A stretch of 64,000 nt of DNA from Flavobacterium panici (GCF_903819335.1 NZ_CAIJDE010000029.1:101219-165218); one strand, 5' to 3'; shown: positions 40,316 to 49,612, counted from the stretch's first letter. Program-made: numbers and translations. Notes: generated by a model not told the origin, from the letters alone.

Positions 40316-41376
40316 AGTCCGTATTCGTTAAGAATATCGGCAATTTTAACCGGCATTCCAGTTTGCAAAGATTTATCCATTGCTTGCAATAAAGCGACTG
40401 TTCCAATTCCTTCTTCCATGTTTGGATATGCTTCAAAACCTTGCTCGATACTGTCTGCAAAATATTCTAAATAATTCTGATATTCCCCGCCATGATGACT
40501 TTGTCCTTCAAAACGGAAATAATATTTTATCGTGCTATCGCCCCAAGTAATTACTTTTTCTTCGCCCGTTTTATCTGTAACGGCATAACGCAATTCGTGA
40601 TAATCGGCCTGACTTGCTCCCTCTGTAGCACGCAGAATCGTACTCATTCCGCTGTCACGTTGTGCTGGCTGAGTTGGCGAAGTATAAACACCGCTTACTC
40701 GTGCAATTCTTCCATCGGTTGCTTTAAAGATAAAATGCATTGTATCTTCATTCTTCAATCCTGCATTTTGTCCGTTACTGCTGATCATTCCGTAACCCAT
40801 TACTTCCTGAATATTTGGCAAATACCATCTGATGAAATCTACAGGATGACTCAAACCTCCATACAGCCATTTAAACGATTGCAAAAGCGACCATTCTTTC
40901 TTTAAAAACCATCTGTGATCGGCATGATATTGGGCTTCAATCGTAATCAAATCTCCAATTAAACCTGCTTCAAAATCAGCTCTTTGTCTTTTTGCTGGTT
41001 CGAAGAAACGGGAACTTTGCCCAATAAAAACTTTCTTTCCAGTTGATTTACTTAATTCTAAAAGCTCTTTTGCATCCGAAAGATCATCAATAAACGGTTT
41101 TGTACAAACAACATGTTTTCCACTTAACAAAGCTTGTTTTACATGTTGTGCATGAAGATGATCGGGTGTATAAATTGCGATAATATCAATTGACGCATCG
41201 TTTAATAAATCGTCGTAATTGGTTGTGTACGAATGAAAATCGAATTCTTTTGCTCGTTGTTTACACAATTCTTCGTTTCGGTCGCATATTTTAACAAGTT
41301 TTAGTTTTGAACTTTCGATTGCAGCCGACATTGTGCTTCGTCCTTCTCCAAGTCCTAGAATGGCTATTTTTAACAT
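40312..41376 (-). CDS. Gfo/Idh/MocA-family NAD(P)-dependent oxidoreductase
   Basis: The 354-residue protein begins with a Rossmann fold (KIAILGLGEGRSTMSAA, IDIIAIYTPDHLHAQHV) and has the family's catalytic-site region HVVCTKPFIDDLSDA, where Lys of the xKP motif is Lys94-96 region. HPVDFIRWYLP lies in the C-terminal domain. No signal peptide is present, so it is cytoplasmic. It is coupled to the SSS symporter and lies 176 bases downstream of the beta-helix/mutarotase gene. These enzymes oxidise or reduce sugars, sugar acids or inositols; the substrate here is probably the solute taken up by the symporter. Specificity cannot be read from sequence. Confidence 0.88.
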   Translation of the reverse strand: MLKIAILGLGEGRSTMSAAIESSKLKLVKICDRNEELCKQRAKEFDFHSYTTNYDDLLNDASIDIIAIYTPDHLHAQHVKQALLSGKHVVCTKPFIDDLSDAKELLELSKSTGKKVFIGQSSRFFEPAKRQRADFEAGLIGDLITIEAQYHADHRWFLKKEWSLLQSFKWLYGGLSHPVDFIRWYLPNIQEVMGYGMISSNGQNAGLKNEDTMHFIFKATDGRIARVSGVYTSPTQPAQRDSGMSTILRATEGASQADYHELRYAVTDKTGEEKVITWGDSTIKYYFRFEGQSHHGGEYQNYLEYFADSIEQGFEAYPNMEEGIGTVALLQAMDKSLQTGMPVKIADILNEYGL

Positions 41377-41425
41377 GAGGTGTGGTTATTTTAGATTGTT
41401 GATTTTAGGTTTTAGATTTTTTTTC

Positions 41426-41492
41426 TTGCCACAGATTAAAAGGATTTTCACAGATTAGAAAAAATCTTTTTAATCCTTTTAATCTGTGGCAA
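41426..41492. repeat. Inverted repeat TTGCCACAGATTAAAAGGATT, family E
   Basis: The left arm (41426-41457 region) and right arm (41463-41492) pair almost fully. The same word borders the nested repeat at 20772-21048 and a half copy near 47640. Confidence 0.85.
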
Positions 41493-41507
41493 AATATTTC
41501 TCAACGT

Positions 41508-41540
41508 AAACCCGACAGGTTTTAAAAACCTGTCGGGTTT
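41508..41540. repeat. Palindrome AAACCCGACAGGTTT, family D (copy 3)
   Basis: A 33-base palindrome nearly identical to the copy at 24467, just past the stop of the beta-helix/mutarotase gene. It could act as a 3'-end hairpin. Confidence 0.9.
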
Positions 41541-41551
41541 ATTGCAACGTA

Positions 41552-44071
41552 TTATTTTTTTGCTTCTATTTCTACTTTGTTTAAGAAAATCCAAGTCTCG
41601 TCTGGTTTTGCGCCTTCAATTCCCGATTGGTATTTTTTCATTAAGGCGTTCCAATCGTCTACACGAGGATTATTTTCAGTTGTTTTTGGATTTAGTTTAT
41701 CCAGATTTTCTCCTTTCGGAATACTGATTACCAAAATTAATTGCCTGTCTTTTTTGAAAACCTGCAATTGCTGAAAATCGGCATTACAGAAACCCTTGGC
41801 TACTTCTGGCCATTTTTCAAATTGTGTTTTATGATACTCCACATATTCTTTTTGCCCTTTTTCATCAGCAGGAAGATTCGCTGTCAACACAATATTTTCC
41901 CAATCTGATGCTGGTTTTGAATCTTTACATCTTTCGAAGTTTTGGAAATCGTAAACCAAATCTTCATAGATTTTAATTTCTAAAGAAGGAAAAGCGCCTG
42001 CCAGTTTTCGTTTCGTTCTTTCCGGCTGATTCATTTTTCCGTAAATCACCAAATGATTTTTCCATTGGTACAATTCCTGACCTACAATTCTAAAACCTGT
42101 TAAAGTCGATTTGATTTTTTCGATATCAAAATCAGAACCTATCAATTCGATCGCATATGGTTTTGGCATTTCCTGCAATCCCCATTTTTCATCGATTACA
42201 ACTTCTTTTTCTAAATCTTTATAAGGCGCTCTAATTCCCGCAGCATCTTTAATTTTATCACTTACATACGGATCATTGTGTTCCCAGATATTTCCTTTTG
42301 GACCGTTATGGTTTTTAAGGATTTTCTTTTCGGCAATCCAATTGTTTTTAATCGTAAAACCTTCGCTTCCTTCATCGGTATACAAATACATCCATAAAAA
42401 CGGATCGTGTGCATACGGACTATTGTAAACTTTGTCTATATAATTTTCTTCTATTCGGCTGTTTGGCTGAGCCGAAAGCGTATAAATTCCAGCCACATCA
42501 TGTAAATGTTTGGCATAATGATGGATTTTATTACCCAGAATTTTATTGTTCTGCATCACGTTTGGCGTATGTGTCCAACCCCAGCCCATCGCCATTCCAG
42601 AATACGATACATCCGAAATTTCGTTGTGTTCAATGGTTATATTTCGAACAAAACCTGCACTAATTCCTAAAGTTCCCCAATCTTCATTGGTTACATTGGT
42701 GATTAAATTATCCGAAATCACTTCATCAGAACACATTTCTCTTTCATCCTTTATGATTAAGGGCAAATGCGCTTCAAAAGCTTCTTCAGAAAAAATTCCA
42801 ACGTTGATGGCACTTCCGCCGATATCTTTAAACAAATTTCCTTTTACAGTATTGTGATTTGTTCCTTTATTTAAATCTAAACCAGTCGAAGCCAAGTGCT
42901 CAAAACGACAGGATTCAAACTGAATATTATTGGCATAATTTACTTCAACGGCAGAGCGTGGTCTTCCCACCCAAGCCTGATTTTCTAAATTTGCCTGATT
43001 TGGCGTTCCCGGCTGTTTCAATTTATAAGCATCTAACAAATACAAACCTGACTGCAACGGCACATGACCTTGCTGTGAAGGACGAAGCCAGTTGCTGTAC
43101 TGAAATGAAATTCCTTTAAATCTAAAATGACTCACAGGAGAATCAATTGTTCCTTTTACTTCAACTAGATTTTCTAAAACTGGAGCCGTAACGGTAACCG
43201 AATTAATATCTTCTCCAGCTCTTGGAATATAATAGATTTTAGCATTTTTCTTGTCCAAATACCATTCTCCCGGTTCATTTAAAAGCGAAAAAGCATTGTT
43301 TAAGAAATAAGCTGAGTTTCCGTTGTTTTTAGAAATCCACGGCGCTGGCCACGGATGTTCACTTTGAATACGGCTTTCTGGTTCTTCAAACGAAAGTCTG
43401 GCACTGTCTTTTTGTACTTCAATATTTTTAATTCGAAGATTCGCAATCGACCACCATTGTACGATAAACATTTCCATTCCCGGTTCGAACTTAACCGACT
43501 TGTCTTTAAACGGAATCCAGCAGGTTTGCGATTCATGATCCCAAGACAAAATTCTGTCCATTGCATTTCCTGCGGTATTTTTGGCTCTAACGGCTTTTTT
43601 TCCGTTTACCCATAATTGTCTGTAATTGATTAAACTTCCTGCTTTTTTAGGAGCATTTGCCACCCAAACTGATCCTTTTTTCAAGCCGTTGATAACCGTT
43701 GTCGATTTTGTCCAATTTTTGATTTCGATTCCACCGCTTATGATGGGTCTTGCATTAACATCTGCTTCAATTGTTGTAGGGCTTTCTGCTGTTCCAGAAT
43801 CTTCTGGGCGAACAAATAATGGTTCGTCTAAATAATACGTTCCGTTCATTACTATGATTCGAATTCCGTCTTTTATAGATGGATCTTTTAAACGACGAAG
43901 TTCTCTCGCTTTTCGCATTGCCATGTGAACTGTTGCCAGCGGATTTGATTTTGTTCCGAGGTTCGAATCTTTTCCTGATGGTGAAACCCAAATTTCAGCT
44001 CCATTTGCCGAAAACAGAGTGAATACCATTAAAAAAACGACTAGTAATTTGTTGAAAGGAATTAAACGCAT
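41552..44071 (-). CDS. Secreted beta-helix protein fused to a C-terminal L-rhamnose mutarotase-like domain
   Basis: The 839-residue product has a signal peptide (LLVVFLMVFTLFSANGA). The start EIWVSPSGKDSNLGTKSNPLATV is typical of right-handed beta-helix proteins. The helix extends to about 620 with many NITIEHNEIS / NRIEENYIDK type coils. From about 638 there are two small alpha/beta domains. The second (about 725-835) contains YVEYHKTQFEKWPEV, resembling the RhaM motif Y-x3-H...WPE: Tyr743 and His747 have the spacing of the RhaM catalytic pair. RhaM interconverts rhamnose anomers. A lyase or hydrolase joined to a mutarotase would release and equilibrate a rhamnose-containing product. The helix activity is unknown. 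A CAGGA operator lies 131 bases upstream. Confidence 0.75.
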   Translation of the reverse strand: MRLIPFNKLLVVFLMVFTLFSANGAEIWVSPSGKDSNLGTKSNPLATVHMAMRKARELRRLKDPSIKDGIRIIVMNGTYYLDEPLFVRPEDSGTAESPTTIEADVNARPIISGGIEIKNWTKSTTVINGLKKGSVWVANAPKKAGSLINYRQLWVNGKKAVRAKNTAGNAMDRILSWDHESQTCWIPFKDKSVKFEPGMEMFIVQWWSIANLRIKNIEVQKDSARLSFEEPESRIQSEHPWPAPWISKNNGNSAYFLNNAFSLLNEPGEWYLDKKNAKIYYIPRAGEDINSVTVTAPVLENLVEVKGTIDSPVSHFRFKGISFQYSNWLRPSQQGHVPLQSGLYLLDAYKLKQPGTPNQANLENQAWVGRPRSAVEVNYANNIQFESCRFEHLASTGLDLNKGTNHNTVKGNLFKDIGGSAINVGIFSEEAFEAHLPLIIKDEREMCSDEVISDNLITNVTNEDWGTLGISAGFVRNITIEHNEISDVSYSGMAMGWGWTHTPNVMQNNKILGNKIHHYAKHLHDVAGIYTLSAQPNSRIEENYIDKVYNSPYAHDPFLWMYLYTDEGSEGFTIKNNWIAEKKILKNHNGPKGNIWEHNDPYVSDKIKDAAGIRAPYKDLEKEVVIDEKWGLQEMPKPYAIELIGSDFDIEKIKSTLTGFRIVGQELYQWKNHLVIYGKMNQPERTKRKLAGAFPSLEIKIYEDLVYDFQNFERCKDSKPASDWENIVLTANLPADEKGQKEYVEYHKTQFEKWPEVAKGFCNADFQQLQVFKKDRQLILVISIPKGENLDKLNPKTTENNPRVDDWNALMKKYQSGIEGAKPDETWIFLNKVEIEAKK

Positions 44072-44171
44072 TATTTTCTTTTTTTCATCATTAAACTTAT
44101 CAAGAACTAAATTTAAAATACTAAATATTTTATATTCCGATTATTTTTAACAATTAAATTAAATATACGGC

Positions 44172-44216
44172 ACAATTTAATCGAACATAAACAACTATGC
44201 ATCCTGTACCCTCCTG
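44172..44216 (-). promoter_or_regulatory. Putative CAGGA-N5-CAGGA operator for the beta-helix/mutarotase gene
   Basis: On the minus strand CAGGA occurs at 44216-44212 and 44206-44202, 10 bases apart, preceded by A/T. At the 22-base spacing used by the other two copies lies TAAATTGT (44179-44172), a weak match to TAnnTTTG. The full consensus of the three copies is ACAGGRnnGnACAGGR. Confidence 0.55.
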
Positions 44217-44336
44217 TAATCTTGACGAACATTCAGTTTTATAGATTAAATATGGAAAATTGACTTTTAAATATTCTTTCGTTTCGCATTCGAAAAAAGT
44301 TAAATTCTCAAAAAATCTGTGATAAACTTATCAAAA

Positions 44337-44383
44337 TTGTCGTTTCATAATATTTTTTTAATAGATTTGTGTAATCGATTACA
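44337..44383 (+). promoter_or_regulatory. Putative promoter with palindromic TGTAATCGATTACA operator, GH28-PL10 operon
   Basis: TTG (44337-44339), 22 bases, then TAGATTTG (44362-44369) fits the Bacteroidota consensus TTG-N17-23-TAnnTTTG. Directly after it is a perfect 14-base palindrome TGTAATCGATTACA (44370-44383), which would cover the transcription start. This is where a LacI- or GntR-type repressor typically binds. The leader to the ATG at 44494 is about 115 bases. A near-identical palindrome lies at 52689. Confidence 0.65.
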
Positions 44384-44493
44384 TTTTTGAATTAAAATTT
44401 ATAAAACAGTATTTTTATTCATTAAATAAAAAATTAACACATAAAAAACTGACTTAGCATTCCAACAAATAATAACCACAATAAAAAATTAGA

Positions 44494-46173
44494 ATGAAAA
44501 CTAGCCGAATTAACCTTGTTTGCACCGTTATAACCATTTTAATAACGAGTATATCTACTACAGGTTTTGCTCAAAAATTAAATGTTTACAAAAACATTGA
44601 ATTTAAAATGGTAAAAATTAATGAGCCTAAAATCCCTAAAAGAAGCGTAAACATAAAAGATTTTGGCGCAGTAAATGGTGGTTATGTTTTAAATACTAAG
44701 GCTTTCGCCGATGCTATTGAAGCTGTTTCAAAAAAAGGCGGAGGAAAGGTTATTATTCCGCCTGGAATCTGGCTTACAGGGCCAATTATCCTAAAAAGCA
44801 ATATTGAATTACATGCTCAAAAAGGGGCTTTAATCAAATTTTCTACAGATAAAAGTTTATATCCCATTATTGAAACCAGTTTTGAAGGTTTGAATACTTG
44901 GCGTTGTATCTCACCTATTTATGGCAAAAACTTAGAGAATGTTGCCTTTACAGGAAATGGGGTTTGGGACGGTTCTGGTGAAGCTTGGCGACAAGTTAAA
45001 AAAAGTAAATTGACCGATGAACAATGGAAGAAATTTGTAGCTTCGGGTGGAGTTTTAAATGAAAAGAAAGACAGCTGGTATCCTTCTGAACAATATTTAA
45101 AAGGCGCTAAAGGTGCAGATCAAAATGTTCGCCCTGATTTAAAAACTAAAGAAGATTTTGAAGCTATTCACGATTTTCTTCGTCCGGTTTTAGTAAGTAT
45201 TCAAAATAGTAAAAGAGTTTTGTTTGACGGACCTGTTTTTCAAAATTCTCCAGCGTGGAATATCCATCCATTAATGGTTGATGAATTAGTTGTGCGCAAT
45301 GTAACGGTTCGTAATCCTTGGTATTCTCAAAATGGCGACGGACTTGATGTGGAATCCTGCAAAAATGTTTTGATCGAAAATTCAAGTTTTGATGTTGGTG
45401 ATGATGCTATCTGTATTAAATCTGGCAAAGATAAAGATGGACGCGAAAGAGGTATTCCGTGCGAAAATATTATCGTAAGAAACAACATTGTATATCACGG
45501 ACACGGCGGTGTAACAGTTGGGAGTGAAATGTCTGGCGGTGTAAAAAATCTCCATGTTTCAAACTGTACTTTTATGGGAACTGACGTTGGTTTGCGTTTT
45601 AAAAGTACTCGCGGACGCGGCGGAATTGTGGAGAACATTTATATCTCGGATATTTTTATGACTGATATTCCGTCTCAGGCAATTTCCTTTGATTTATATT
45701 ATGGAGGAAAATCGATCGCCGAAACTTTGGCCGAAGGCGGAAATACTGTGAGTACAAAAGCGATTCCGGTAAACGAAGAAACGCCTCAGTTTAAAAATAT
45801 TTCCATCAAAAATATTACAATTAAAGGCGCACAGCAAGCGGTATTTTTACAAGGTCTTCCCGAAATGAATTTAGAAAATATCGAAATCTCAAACTTAACC
45901 GTTACAGCAGAAAAAGGATTTTCAATTATTGATGCAAATGGAATCAAAATCAACAATGCGAAACTAGATATTAAAGAGAGTACTATATTCGAAATTTACA
46001 ATGCAAAAAATATGTCTTTAAAAGATGTTGAGTTCAATTCTACATCTGCCAAAGCTGTAAATATCAATGGTGAAGGAAACGCTAATATCGAATTGGTTTC
46101 TTCTAGAAATCTAGATTTTTCTAAAACAACGACGCTTGGAAATGATGTTCCAAAAGGAGCTGTAAAATTTTAA
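44494..46173 (+). CDS. Secreted polygalacturonase, glycoside hydrolase family 28
   Basis: The 559-residue protein has a signal peptide (CTVITILITSISTTGFAQ) and a GH28 beta-helix beginning RSVNIKDFGAVNGG. The catalytic set is present: NGDGLD (280-285, Asp282), GDDAICIKSG (302-311, Asp303 and Asp304), YHGHGG (334-339, His337) and RFKSTRGRGG (368-377, Lys370). It should hydrolyse galacturonan or galacturonate-capped oligosaccharides, probably in the periplasm. An insertion of about 60 residues (165-225) before the active site suggests an exo-acting or oligosaccharide-specific form. It is followed after 14 bases by PL10, so the two form an operon, with a repressor-type operator upstream. Confidence 0.93.
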   Translation: MKTSRINLVCTVITILITSISTTGFAQKLNVYKNIEFKMVKINEPKIPKRSVNIKDFGAVNGGYVLNTKAFADAIEAVSKKGGGKVIIPPGIWLTGPIILKSNIELHAQKGALIKFSTDKSLYPIIETSFEGLNTWRCISPIYGKNLENVAFTGNGVWDGSGEAWRQVKKSKLTDEQWKKFVASGGVLNEKKDSWYPSEQYLKGAKGADQNVRPDLKTKEDFEAIHDFLRPVLVSIQNSKRVLFDGPVFQNSPAWNIHPLMVDELVVRNVTVRNPWYSQNGDGLDVESCKNVLIENSSFDVGDDAICIKSGKDKDGRERGIPCENIIVRNNIVYHGHGGVTVGSEMSGGVKNLHVSNCTFMGTDVGLRFKSTRGRGGIVENIYISDIFMTDIPSQAISFDLYYGGKSIAETLAEGGNTVSTKAIPVNEETPQFKNISIKNITIKGAQQAVFLQGLPEMNLENIEISNLTVTAEKGFSIIDANGIKINNAKLDIKESTIFEIYNAKNMSLKDVEFNSTSAKAVNINGEGNANIELVSSRNLDFSKTTTLGNDVPKGAVKF

Positions 46174-46187
46174 TCCCAATTTCAAAA

Positions 46188-47378
46188 ATGAATTTTATCA
46201 ATAGTTCAAAAGCAGTTGTTTTAAGTCTGTGTGCTTTTTCGTTTCTACATTCGAATGCACAAAATAACAAAGAGGAAAAATCAGAAATCAGTACAAAACC
46301 TTTTACAGATGGAACCAATCATTGGTATCACATTAAAGATGCCTTCAATATTGTAAATCCGGTTCCGAATCAGCCTCAATATGCTGAAACGGATTATGCG
46401 AAAATTGCTGATAATATTTTGCTTTTTCAGCGTAATAATGGCGGATGGCCAAAGAATTACGATATGAAAGCAATTCTAACTCCAAAGCAAATCGATACGG
46501 TTATTAAAACAAAACCAATTCTGCATACAACTTTTGACAATGAAACAACTTACACACATGTCAATTATCTGGCTCAGGTTTATACTTTGACCAAAGACGC
46601 TAAATATAAAGACGGTGCGTTAAAAGGAATTGATTTTATTTTGGAAGCACAATATGGTAACGGTGGCTGGCCTCAATATTTTCCTTTAGAAAAAGGTTAC
46701 AGCCGACATATTACGTTTAATGACGGCGCTTATATGGGCATTATGAATCTTTTAAAAAAGATTGTAAACAATGATCCTGATTTTGCTTTTATCGACCCTA
46801 AAATCAGAAAAAAAGTAACAGCATCGTACGAAAAAGGCATTACCTGTATTTTAAAAATGCAGATTAAAGACGATGGAAAACTAACGGCCTGGTGTCAGCA
46901 GCATGATGAAATTACACTTTTACCTGCGTGGGCACGAAAGTTTGAACCGCCAAGTATCTGCAATGCCGAAAGTGTTGATGTTGTGCTATTTTTAATGGCA
47001 TTCGACAATCCGAATGAGAAGATAATTAACTCGGTGCAAAGTGCTGTAAAATGGTTTCAGGATTCTAAAATATACAATACCAGAGTTGAAAGTTTTAAAG
47101 CTCCGGAAATGGAATCTAAATATAAAAAAATCACCAACGATGTACGCATCGTAACCGATTCAACAGCTCCGCCAATCTGGACGAGATATTATGAATTAGG
47201 AACTCATAAACCTTTATTCTGCGATAGAGACAGTCAGTTTTTGTATTCTTTGGCAGAAGTAAGCCGAGAGCGCAGAAGCGGTTATGCGTGGTATACTGAT
47301 AAACCTGAAAAGGTTTTGAAGAAATATGCGGCCTGGCAGAAGAAATGGGATTCTGGGAATGATGTTTTGAAGAATTAG
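46188..47378 (+). CDS. Secreted pectate lyase, polysaccharide lyase family 10
   Basis: The 396-residue product has a signal peptide (AVVLSLCAFSFLHSNAQ). PL10 features follow: NILLFQRNNGGWPKNYD, TTFDNETTYTHVNYLAQVY, AQYGNGGWPQYFP, HITFNDGAYMGIMNLL, LTAWCQQHDEITLLPAWAR and, near the end, PIWTRYYELGTHKPLFCDRD. The alternating GGWP repeats and the Asp- and Arg-bearing FNDGAYMG and TRYYELG segments are characteristic of this (alpha/alpha) toroid family. It cleaves polygalacturonate by beta-elimination using calcium. It is the second gene of the GH28 operon. Confidence 0.92.
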   Translation: MNFINSSKAVVLSLCAFSFLHSNAQNNKEEKSEISTKPFTDGTNHWYHIKDAFNIVNPVPNQPQYAETDYAKIADNILLFQRNNGGWPKNYDMKAILTPKQIDTVIKTKPILHTTFDNETTYTHVNYLAQVYTLTKDAKYKDGALKGIDFILEAQYGNGGWPQYFPLEKGYSRHITFNDGAYMGIMNLLKKIVNNDPDFAFIDPKIRKKVTASYEKGITCILKMQIKDDGKLTAWCQQHDEITLLPAWARKFEPPSICNAESVDVVLFLMAFDNPNEKIINSVQSAVKWFQDSKIYNTRVESFKAPEMESKYKKITNDVRIVTDSTAPPIWTRYYELGTHKPLFCDRDSQFLYSLAEVSRERRSGYAWYTDKPEKVLKKYAAWQKKWDSGNDVLKN

Positions 47379-47392
47379 GGATGTCATTGCGA

Positions 47393-47487
47393 GGAACGAA
47401 GCAATCTCATTAGAATAATCTACAACGAGAATCGCCAATCTTTGCAGAAGTTCTAGTGCGATTTCTCCTTTCGGTCGAAATGACAAA
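47393..47487. repeat. Hybrid family R element (GTCATTGCGAGGAACG... to ...CGAAATGACAAAC)
   Basis: The left end (47393-47418) starts GTCATTGCGAGGAACGAAG. The right end (47459-47487) carries the usual TTTCTCC...CGAAATGAC arm of family R. The arms pair only partly, so this is a diverged or recombinant copy. Confidence 0.75.
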
Positions 47488-47503
47488 CCAGCACCCTATC
47501 TTC

Positions 47504-47587
47504 AACATAGCCCGTGGTTTCAAACACGGGAACACAATACGAAGCGTGATAATATTACGTCCCCGTGGTTGAAACCACGGGCTATAT
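47504..47587. repeat. Twin-hairpin repeat AACATAGCCCGTGG, family B (copy 3)
   Basis: Hairpins at 47511-47530 and 47562-47581 match those of copy 2 (36381) almost exactly, while the 30-base spacer differs. It lies between the convergent PL10 and lactonase genes. Confidence 0.9.
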
Positions 47588-47610
47588 TCGACAAGTTTAT
47601 GAGTGAAAAT

Positions 47611-47639
47611 CTTTGTCAAAGTTTTGAACTTTGACAAAG
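47611..47639. repeat. Palindrome CTTTGTCAAAGTT, family I (copy 1)
   Basis: A 29-base hairpin between two convergent genes, repeated at 57596-57626. A half copy of family E follows to 47676. It may serve as a two-way terminator. Confidence 0.8.
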
Positions 47640-47684
47640 AAAAAAAATCTGTGAAAATCATTTTAATCTGTGGCAAAAAATCTC

Positions 47685-48515
47685 TTAGAGATTATAAAAA
47701 GCAAACGCATTTTCAAACCAAATCTTATTTTGATCTTCGATAGAAAACTTCAAAATATAATCTTCTAAAGTTTTTACAACCTCTTTATAATCAGAAGCTA
47801 CGTTTAGAACCGGCCAATCTGAACCGTATAGTATTTTATCTGTTGAGAAATTCTCAAAAATCACATCTAAATATGGTTTTAAATCTTCTGGTTTCCAGTT
47901 TTTCCAATCGGCTTCTGTGACCATCCCGGAGACTTTACACCATACATTGTCGTATTTTGCGATTTCTTCGATTCCCTTTTTCCAGGAATCAATATTGCCT
48001 GATTTAATATCAGGTTTCGCAATATGATCAATCACAAACTTTTGGTCTGGAAAATCTCTTACCAAACTTATCGCAGCCGGTAACTGACGATGAAAAATCA
48101 GAATATCGTACCTAAAATTAAACTCTTTTAAAGCAGAAATTCCGTTTCGAAAATCTTCTCTAAACATAAAATCATCGGCTTCACCTTGTACAACGTGTCG
48201 GAATCCTTTAATTGTTTTATTCGAAGAAAAATGAAGTAAACGTTCTGATATATTATCTGCACGAAGATCAACCCAGCCTACAATTCCTTTTATAAAATCA
48301 TTTTTTGAAGCCAAATCTGCAAGGAAATTGGTTTCGTCCTCAGACTGACTTGACTGAACCGCTACACAACCCGAAAATTTGTTTTCTTTAAGCAAAGGCA
48401 GTAAATCTTCCGGCAGGAAATCACTTTGAATTTTCGACATACTTTCATCAATCCAGCTGTCTCTAACAGGATCAAATATCCAAAAATGCTGATGAGAATC
48501 AATTCGGTTATTCAT
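47685..48515 (-). CDS. Amidohydrolase-family aldonolactonase (L-fucono-/L-rhamnono-lactonase-like)
   Basis: The 276-residue cytoplasmic protein has the amidohydrolase-2 pattern: RIDSHQHFWIFDP with metal His8 and His10, GFRHVVQGE, FVIDHIAKP, and ILYGSDWPV. This subgroup (COG3618) includes the lactonases that open L-fucono- and L-rhamnono-lactone and galactarolactone. Its gene starts 6 bases after the SDR at 48522, and an SDR sugar dehydrogenase followed by this lactonase is the expected first two steps of an oxidative deoxyhexose pathway. Which sugar is used cannot be read from the sequence. Rhamnose and fucose both occur in pectin. Confidence 0.82.
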   Translation of the reverse strand: MNNRIDSHQHFWIFDPVRDSWIDESMSKIQSDFLPEDLLPLLKENKFSGCVAVQSSQSEDETNFLADLASKNDFIKGIVGWVDLRADNISERLLHFSSNKTIKGFRHVVQGEADDFMFREDFRNGISALKEFNFRYDILIFHRQLPAAISLVRDFPDQKFVIDHIAKPDIKSGNIDSWKKGIEEIAKYDNVWCKVSGMVTEADWKNWKPEDLKPYLDVIFENFSTDKILYGSDWPVLNVASDYKEVVKTLEDYILKFSIEDQNKIWFENAFAFYNL

Positions 48516-48521
48516 CCTGAA

Positions 48522-49319
48522 TTAGTTAATATCGTTGATTAAAGCACGATCTAAATGCACGTAACCGCCATCAACAAAAACAAATTGTCCTGTAGTATGC
48601 GAAGAACGATCAGAAATAATGAAAAGCGCCGTATCTGCAATTTCTTCTGTTTTGGTCATTCTGCCTTCAAACGGAATACTTTTATTGATTTTCTTTAAAA
48701 CGGTTTCTCCATCTGCCAATGTTTTAATCCAGTCTTCGTACGCCGGAGTATAACTTTCTGCAATAATAATCGCATTCGAACGGATTCCAAATTGAATTAA
48801 ATCTACTGCCCATTCTCTTGTGAGTCCTAAAACTCCGCCTTTTGCAGCAGCGTAACCAGAAGTTCCTCCTTGCCCTGTTAAAGCTACTTTTGAACCAATA
48901 TTTAAGATATTTCCTTTTGATTCTTTTAAGTACGGAAGCGCGTATTTAACCAGCAAAAAGTAACTCACGACATTTAATTTCAAAGAATCCATAAATTCCT
49001 CATAAGAAGCATCTAATCCTGCACCGTCATTTACACCAACATTGTTGATAACAGCGTCGATTTTTCCGTATTTTGCTACGATTGTTTTAACCGCATTTTC
49101 GATTTCTACAGGATCAGTAACGTCGGTCTGCACAAATAAAGAATCTATTCCTCTTTTTTGGAAAGCTTCCGCGTAAGCGAAACCCCTTGCATTTCTGTCT
49201 ACCAAAACCGGAATCGCACCTTCATCTGCAATTCGATTAATAATTGTTTCTCCAATACTGCCTTCCTTTCCAGCCGAACCGGAAACGACAACAATCTTAT
49301 TTTTTAAATTTAAATCCAT
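48522..49319 (-). CDS. SDR-family sugar dehydrogenase, probably L-fucose/L-rhamnose 1-dehydrogenase
   Basis: The 265-residue protein has a slightly unusual glycine-rich turn (VSGSAGKEGSIGE), INNVG at 91-95, and the triad Ser143, Tyr156, Lys160 (IGSKVA and YAAAK). After the active site it carries IIAESYTPAYEDWI, a substrate-loop segment I associate with L-fucose dehydrogenases of this superfamily. The reaction would be NAD(P)-dependent oxidation of the sugar to its lactone, the substrate of the coupled lactonase. Similar SDRs act on 2-keto-3-deoxy acids, so its place in the pathway could be swapped with the SDR at 51838. Confidence 0.8.
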   Translation of the reverse strand: MDLNLKNKIVVVSGSAGKEGSIGETIINRIADEGAIPVLVDRNARGFAYAEAFQKRGIDSLFVQTDVTDPVEIENAVKTIVAKYGKIDAVINNVGVNDGAGLDASYEEFMDSLKLNVVSYFLLVKYALPYLKESKGNILNIGSKVALTGQGGTSGYAAAKGGVLGLTREWAVDLIQFGIRSNAIIIAESYTPAYEDWIKTLADGETVLKKINKSIPFEGRMTKTEEIADTALFIISDRSSHTTGQFVFVDGGYVHLDRALINDIN

Positions 49320-49360
49320 TTTTGTGGTTATTAAAGTTTAATAGTAGTTAGGTTTTTTAA

Positions 49361-49492
49361 ACACATAGAAACATAGATTTTGATACTTAATAAAAGGCGT
49401 TTCACTTGCATCAACACACATAGCTATGTGTTAAGAAACTAGTTTCTTTTTTACTCTCTTTTACGAACAAAAAAATCTATGTTTCTATGTGT
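49361..49492. repeat. Inverted repeat ACACATAGAAACATAG, family F (copy 1)
   Basis: Perfect 20-base arms at 49361-49380 and 49473-49492. Between them is a further small palindrome (ACACATAGCTATGTGT). It lies between the SDR and the zinc dehydrogenase and is repeated at 50706. Confidence 0.92.
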
Positions 49493-49508
49493 TTATTTTT
49501 TCTCATTT

Positions 49509-49612
49509 TTGTCATCCTGACGAAGGAAGGATCTTCGCAAGAAACTCCTTCTAGAAATTCGCCAATCTTTGTAGAGTTTCTCGTGGAGATTCCTCGTTCC
49601 TCGGAATGACAA
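49509..49612. repeat. Inverted repeat, family R (copy 6, diverged)
   Basis: Left arm 49509-49534 (TTGTCATCCTGACGAAGG) and right arm 49587-49612 (AGATTCCTCGTTCCTCGG) pair partly. It is adjacent to the family F repeat, so almost the whole 322-base gap is repeat sequence. Confidence 0.82.

Noticed and set aside
40492-40905. Plus-strand frame opposite the Gfo/Idh gene
   Set aside because: It lies entirely inside a well-supported gene on the other strand, and its translation has no recognisable domain.
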